NCBI RefSeq assembly: GCF_003265345.1
Contig: NZ_QFWW01000004.1
Location: 29,828-93,827, forward strand
DNA: 64,000 bases
Origin: Lentzea terrae
GTDB taxonomy: Bacteria > Actinomycetota > Actinomycetes > Mycobacteriales > Pseudonocardiaceae
Direction: 5' to 3'
Shown one piece after another: positions 60,242-64,000 of this stretch. Position 1 is the stretch's first letter. Every line of letters starts with the position of its first letter. The position numbers were made by a program, and so were the translations under genes. Under the pieces are notes generated by a model. The model saw nothing but the letters and a program-made list of their open reading frames with translations. It searched no databases and had not been told where the DNA came from.

Positions 60242-61420
60242 ATGAACGTCGAGCAGGTGTTCCGGGAGGAGCGCGGCAGGCTGCTCGCCATCCTGGTGAA
60301 GCGCTTCGGCGACCTCGACCTGGCGGAGGAGGTCACCTCCGACGCGATCGAGGCGGCGTTGCGGCACTGGCCGGTGGACGGCGTTCCGGATCGGCCCGGC
60401 GCGTGGTTGCTCACGACCGCGCGCCGCAAGGCCGTCGACCGGCTGCGCCGCGACCAGGTCTACGCGGCGCGGCTGGCGTTGCTGCAGGTCGAGGTCGACC
60501 GCGCTGATCCGCCGCAGGGCGAGTCCTTGCCGGACGAGCGGCTGGAGCTGTTCTTCACCTGCGCGCACCCGGCGTTGCCCGCGGAGGACCGCGGCGCCCT
60601 GACCCTGCGCTGCCTGGCCGGCTTCACGACGCCGGAGGTCGCGCGGGCGTACCTGGTGCCCGTCCCGACGATGCAGCAACGGATCGTGCGTGCGAAGAAG
60701 AAGATCAAGGAAGCGCGCATTCCGTTCCGCGTCCCCGATGCCGCTGAGCTGCCGGAACGCCTGCCCGGCGTGTTGCAGGCCGTCTACTCGATCTTCACCG
60801 AGGGCTACGCGGCGTCTCGCGACGACCTCGCTCACGAAGCGATCCGGCTGGCGCGGATCTTGCGCGGCCTGCTGCCGGACCGCGAGGTGATGGGCTTGCT
60901 TGCGTTGATGCTGCTCGTGCACGCCCGTCGTGCGGCACGTGATCAGCTGCTGGAGGACCAGGACCGCACGCTCTGGGACCGCGACATGATCGACGAGGGC
61001 AGCGCGCTGGTTTCGTTGGCGCTGACCGGCGGCTACGGCACGTACGGCGTGCAGGCGGCCATCAACGCGTTGCACGACGAGGCCCCTGACTTCGCGAGCA
61101 CCGACTGGCCGCAGATCGTCGCCCTCTACGACGTTCTGCTGACGCTGACCCCGTCGCCGGTGGTCGCGCTGAACAGGGCAGCCGCGATCGCCATGCGCGA
61201 CGGCGCGTCGGCCGGCCTGGCCCTGCTCGACGAACTGGCCGACGAGCCCAAACTCCGCGACTACCACCCGTACCGAGCGGCCCGCGCCGACCTGCTGCAC
61301 CGCCTCGGCCGTACCGCCGAAGCCGCTGACGCCTACCGCGAGGCCATCGCGCTGGCCGGCACCGAGTCCGAACAAGCCTTCCTGCGCCGCAGGCTCACCG
61401 CCATCGAGGGGCAATCATGA
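60242..61420 (+). CDS. ECF42-type RNA polymerase sigma factor with TPR-like C-terminal extension
   Basis: The 392-residue protein has sigma region 2 (LVKRFGDLDLAEEVTSDAIE, WLLTTARRKAVDRLRRD) and region 4 (LTLRCLAGFTTPEVARAYLV, MQQRIVRAKKKIKEARIPFR). A C-terminal 200-residue helical extension follows (EGYAASRDDLAHEAIRLARI, ALNRAAAIAMRDGASAGLAL, LHRLGRTAEAADAYREAIAL). This is the ECF42 layout, where the extension is needed for activity and no anti-sigma factor is used. It controls the DGPF operon. Confidence 0.92.
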   Translation: MNVEQVFREERGRLLAILVKRFGDLDLAEEVTSDAIEAALRHWPVDGVPDRPGAWLLTTARRKAVDRLRRDQVYAARLALLQVEVDRADPPQGESLPDERLELFFTCAHPALPAEDRGALTLRCLAGFTTPEVARAYLVPVPTMQQRIVRAKKKIKEARIPFRVPDAAELPERLPGVLQAVYSIFTEGYAASRDDLAHEAIRLARILRGLLPDREVMGLLALMLLVHARRAARDQLLEDQDRTLWDRDMIDEGSALVSLALTGGYGTYGVQAAINALHDEAPDFASTDWPQIVALYDVLLTLTPSPVVALNRAAAIAMRDGASAGLALLDELADEPKLRDYHPYRAARADLLHRLGRTAEAADAYREAIALAGTESEQAFLRRRLTAIEGQS

Positions 61421-61989
61421 TCATGAAGTGGCTGGAGGCCGAGCGCCTGAGCGTCGCCGACCTCCTGGAGGACCTGACCGACGACGAGTGGCAGCGCGAG
61501 ACCCTCTGCGCCGGCTGGACCATGCAGGAGATGGCCGCCCACCTCACCACGTCGACCCGCACGGGCTGGTGGGACGCGATCACGGGCGCCATCACGTCCG
61601 GCTTCAGTTTCGACCGCATGGGTGACCGCCAGGCGCGTGTGATCGCCACACGGTTCACCCGGTCGGAGTTGATCGCGCAGATCCGCGAAACCGCCGCATC
61701 ACCGAAACGGGCTCCTGGCGCAGCCCCGATCGACCCGTTGATCGACTTCCTGGTCCACGGCCAGGACATCGCTCGGCCGTTGGGCCGCGTTCGGGAGATG
61801 CCGCTCGAACCCGCCCGAGCCGCCCTCGAACATGTGATGAAGAGCCCGTTCTGGGGTGCGCGCAAGCGTTTCCCGGACGGCAAACTGCCTGCTCTTCCGG
61901 TCTCTGACCTGCTGATGCTCGCTACCGGCCGGGAGTTGTCCACAGCTGGGGACAACACTGTGGGCAACTCGAACACACGTTCGATCTAG
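61417..61989 (+). CDS. MDMPI/DinB-superfamily protein of the ECF42 operon
   Basis: The ATG overlaps the sigma stop by four bases (ATGA). The 190-residue protein has the MDMPI N-terminal domain: RLSVADLLEDLTDDEWQRET, CAGWTMQEMAAHLTTSTRTG, FLVHGQDIARPLGRVREMPL. It is a likely mycothiol-dependent or metal-dependent enzyme and a member of the sigma-factor operon. Its C-terminal codons (NSNTRSI) contain a perfect SOS box serving the next transcription unit. Confidence 0.85.
   Translation: MIMKWLEAERLSVADLLEDLTDDEWQRETLCAGWTMQEMAAHLTTSTRTGWWDAITGAITSGFSFDRMGDRQARVIATRFTRSELIAQIRETAASPKRAPGAAPIDPLIDFLVHGQDIARPLGRVREMPLEPARAALEHVMKSPFWGARKRFPDGKLPALPVSDLLMLATGRELSTAGDNTVGNSNTRSI
61969..61984. promoter_or_regulatory. 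Perfect SOS (LexA) box before the SRP RNA and dnaX
   Basis: TCGAACACACGTTCGA is an exact TCGAAC-N4-GTTCGA site. It covers the -35 region of the apparent SRP RNA promoter, whose -10 element TACACT lies at 62000-62005, 7 bases before the RNA 5' end. Confidence 0.75.
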
Positions 61990-62011
61990 ACCCTTCGCTA
62001 CACTTGCGTCG

Positions 62012-62097
62012 GACCTCGTGCGGCACACATCTCGCGAACCTCCCCAGGGCCGGAAGGCAGCAAGGATAAGCGGGCTCTGGTGGGTGCACGGGGTCCC
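62012..62097 (+). ncRNA. ffs: Bacterial small SRP RNA (4.5S)
   Basis: The conserved tip is present: CAGGGCCGGAAGGCAGCAAG, with the GGAA tetraloop and asymmetric loop, then GCGGGCTCTGGTGGG on the return strand. The ends pair: GGACCTCGTGC (62012-62022) with GCACGGGGTCC (62087-62097). CCTTTTT follows as terminator. It binds Ffh to guide membrane-protein targeting. Lying just before dnaX is the usual actinobacterial order. Confidence 0.95.
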
Positions 62098-62133
62098 CTT
62101 TTTCTGTCGGTGGTCACCGGTACTGTCTGCGGC

Positions 62134-64000
<1,867 letters not shown>

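Overview
The window is high-GC DNA from a filamentous actinomycete, most likely Pseudonocardiales (Lentzea, Saccharothrix or Lechevalieria type). The grounds are many GTG/TTG starts, mycothiol-type (MDMPI) enzymes, an XRE/DUF397 gene pair, an LAxTG surface protein with a thioester domain, an ECF42 sigma factor with a DGPF partner, and a dnaX preceded by the small SRP RNA. The genus cannot be fixed from sequence reading alone. No CRISPR array, intact transposon or complete rRNA gene was seen.

Bases 1 to about 22,370 look like an accessory island. The order is: the 3' part of an RHS polymorphic toxin ending in a WHH nuclease, with its overlapping immunity gene; decayed fragments of a second RHS gene and of an Eco57I/PglX-type DNA methylase; an intact McrBC pair whose McrB carries a domain resembling alkyltransferase-like (ATL/MGMT) proteins; 1.8 kb of eroded DNA; two unrecognised membrane-linked genes; a convergent IetAS pair (AAA ATPase plus subtilisin) that matches a known anti-phage system; a decayed TPR regulator; an XRE protein fused to a glycosidase-fold domain without the usual catalytic glutamates; a secreted protein; and a three-gene, plasmid-type operon ending in a DUF2637/SpdB-like gene. 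The island ends at a 3' fragment of a tRNA-Arg(ACG) gene with its terminator, a typical attachment site of an integrated element. No integrase is present in the window.

From 22.4 kb rightwards the sequence looks like host chromosome. It holds small secreted proteins, a DUF6232 protein paired with a small protein sharing its terminal motif, an SDR, a serine hydrolase, ribonuclease Z, a sugar epimerase, an ATP-grasp enzyme, an orphan C5 DNA methyltransferase, the thioester surface protein, an S9 peptidase, a DUF4097/MarR divergent pair, a thiolase, two tandem paralogous fibronectin-like membrane-anchored proteins, tyrA, an M20 amidohydrolase, tadA with its partner gene, tRNA-Ser(CGA), a GntR-ABC operon with a perfect operator, DUF2142 and GtrA membrane proteins, an MDMPI protein behind a perfect SOS box, an extracellular nuclease, three tandem GOLPH3-like genes, tRNA-Ser(GGA), the ECF42 operon, a second SOS box over the SRP RNA promoter, the SRP RNA, and dnaX running off the end.

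The best leads for new biology are the ATL-like McrB next to its lost methylase, the uncharacterised genes inside the tRNA-bounded island, the two perfect SOS boxes, the catalytically emptied XRE-glycosidase, and the three-gene GOLPH3 operon.
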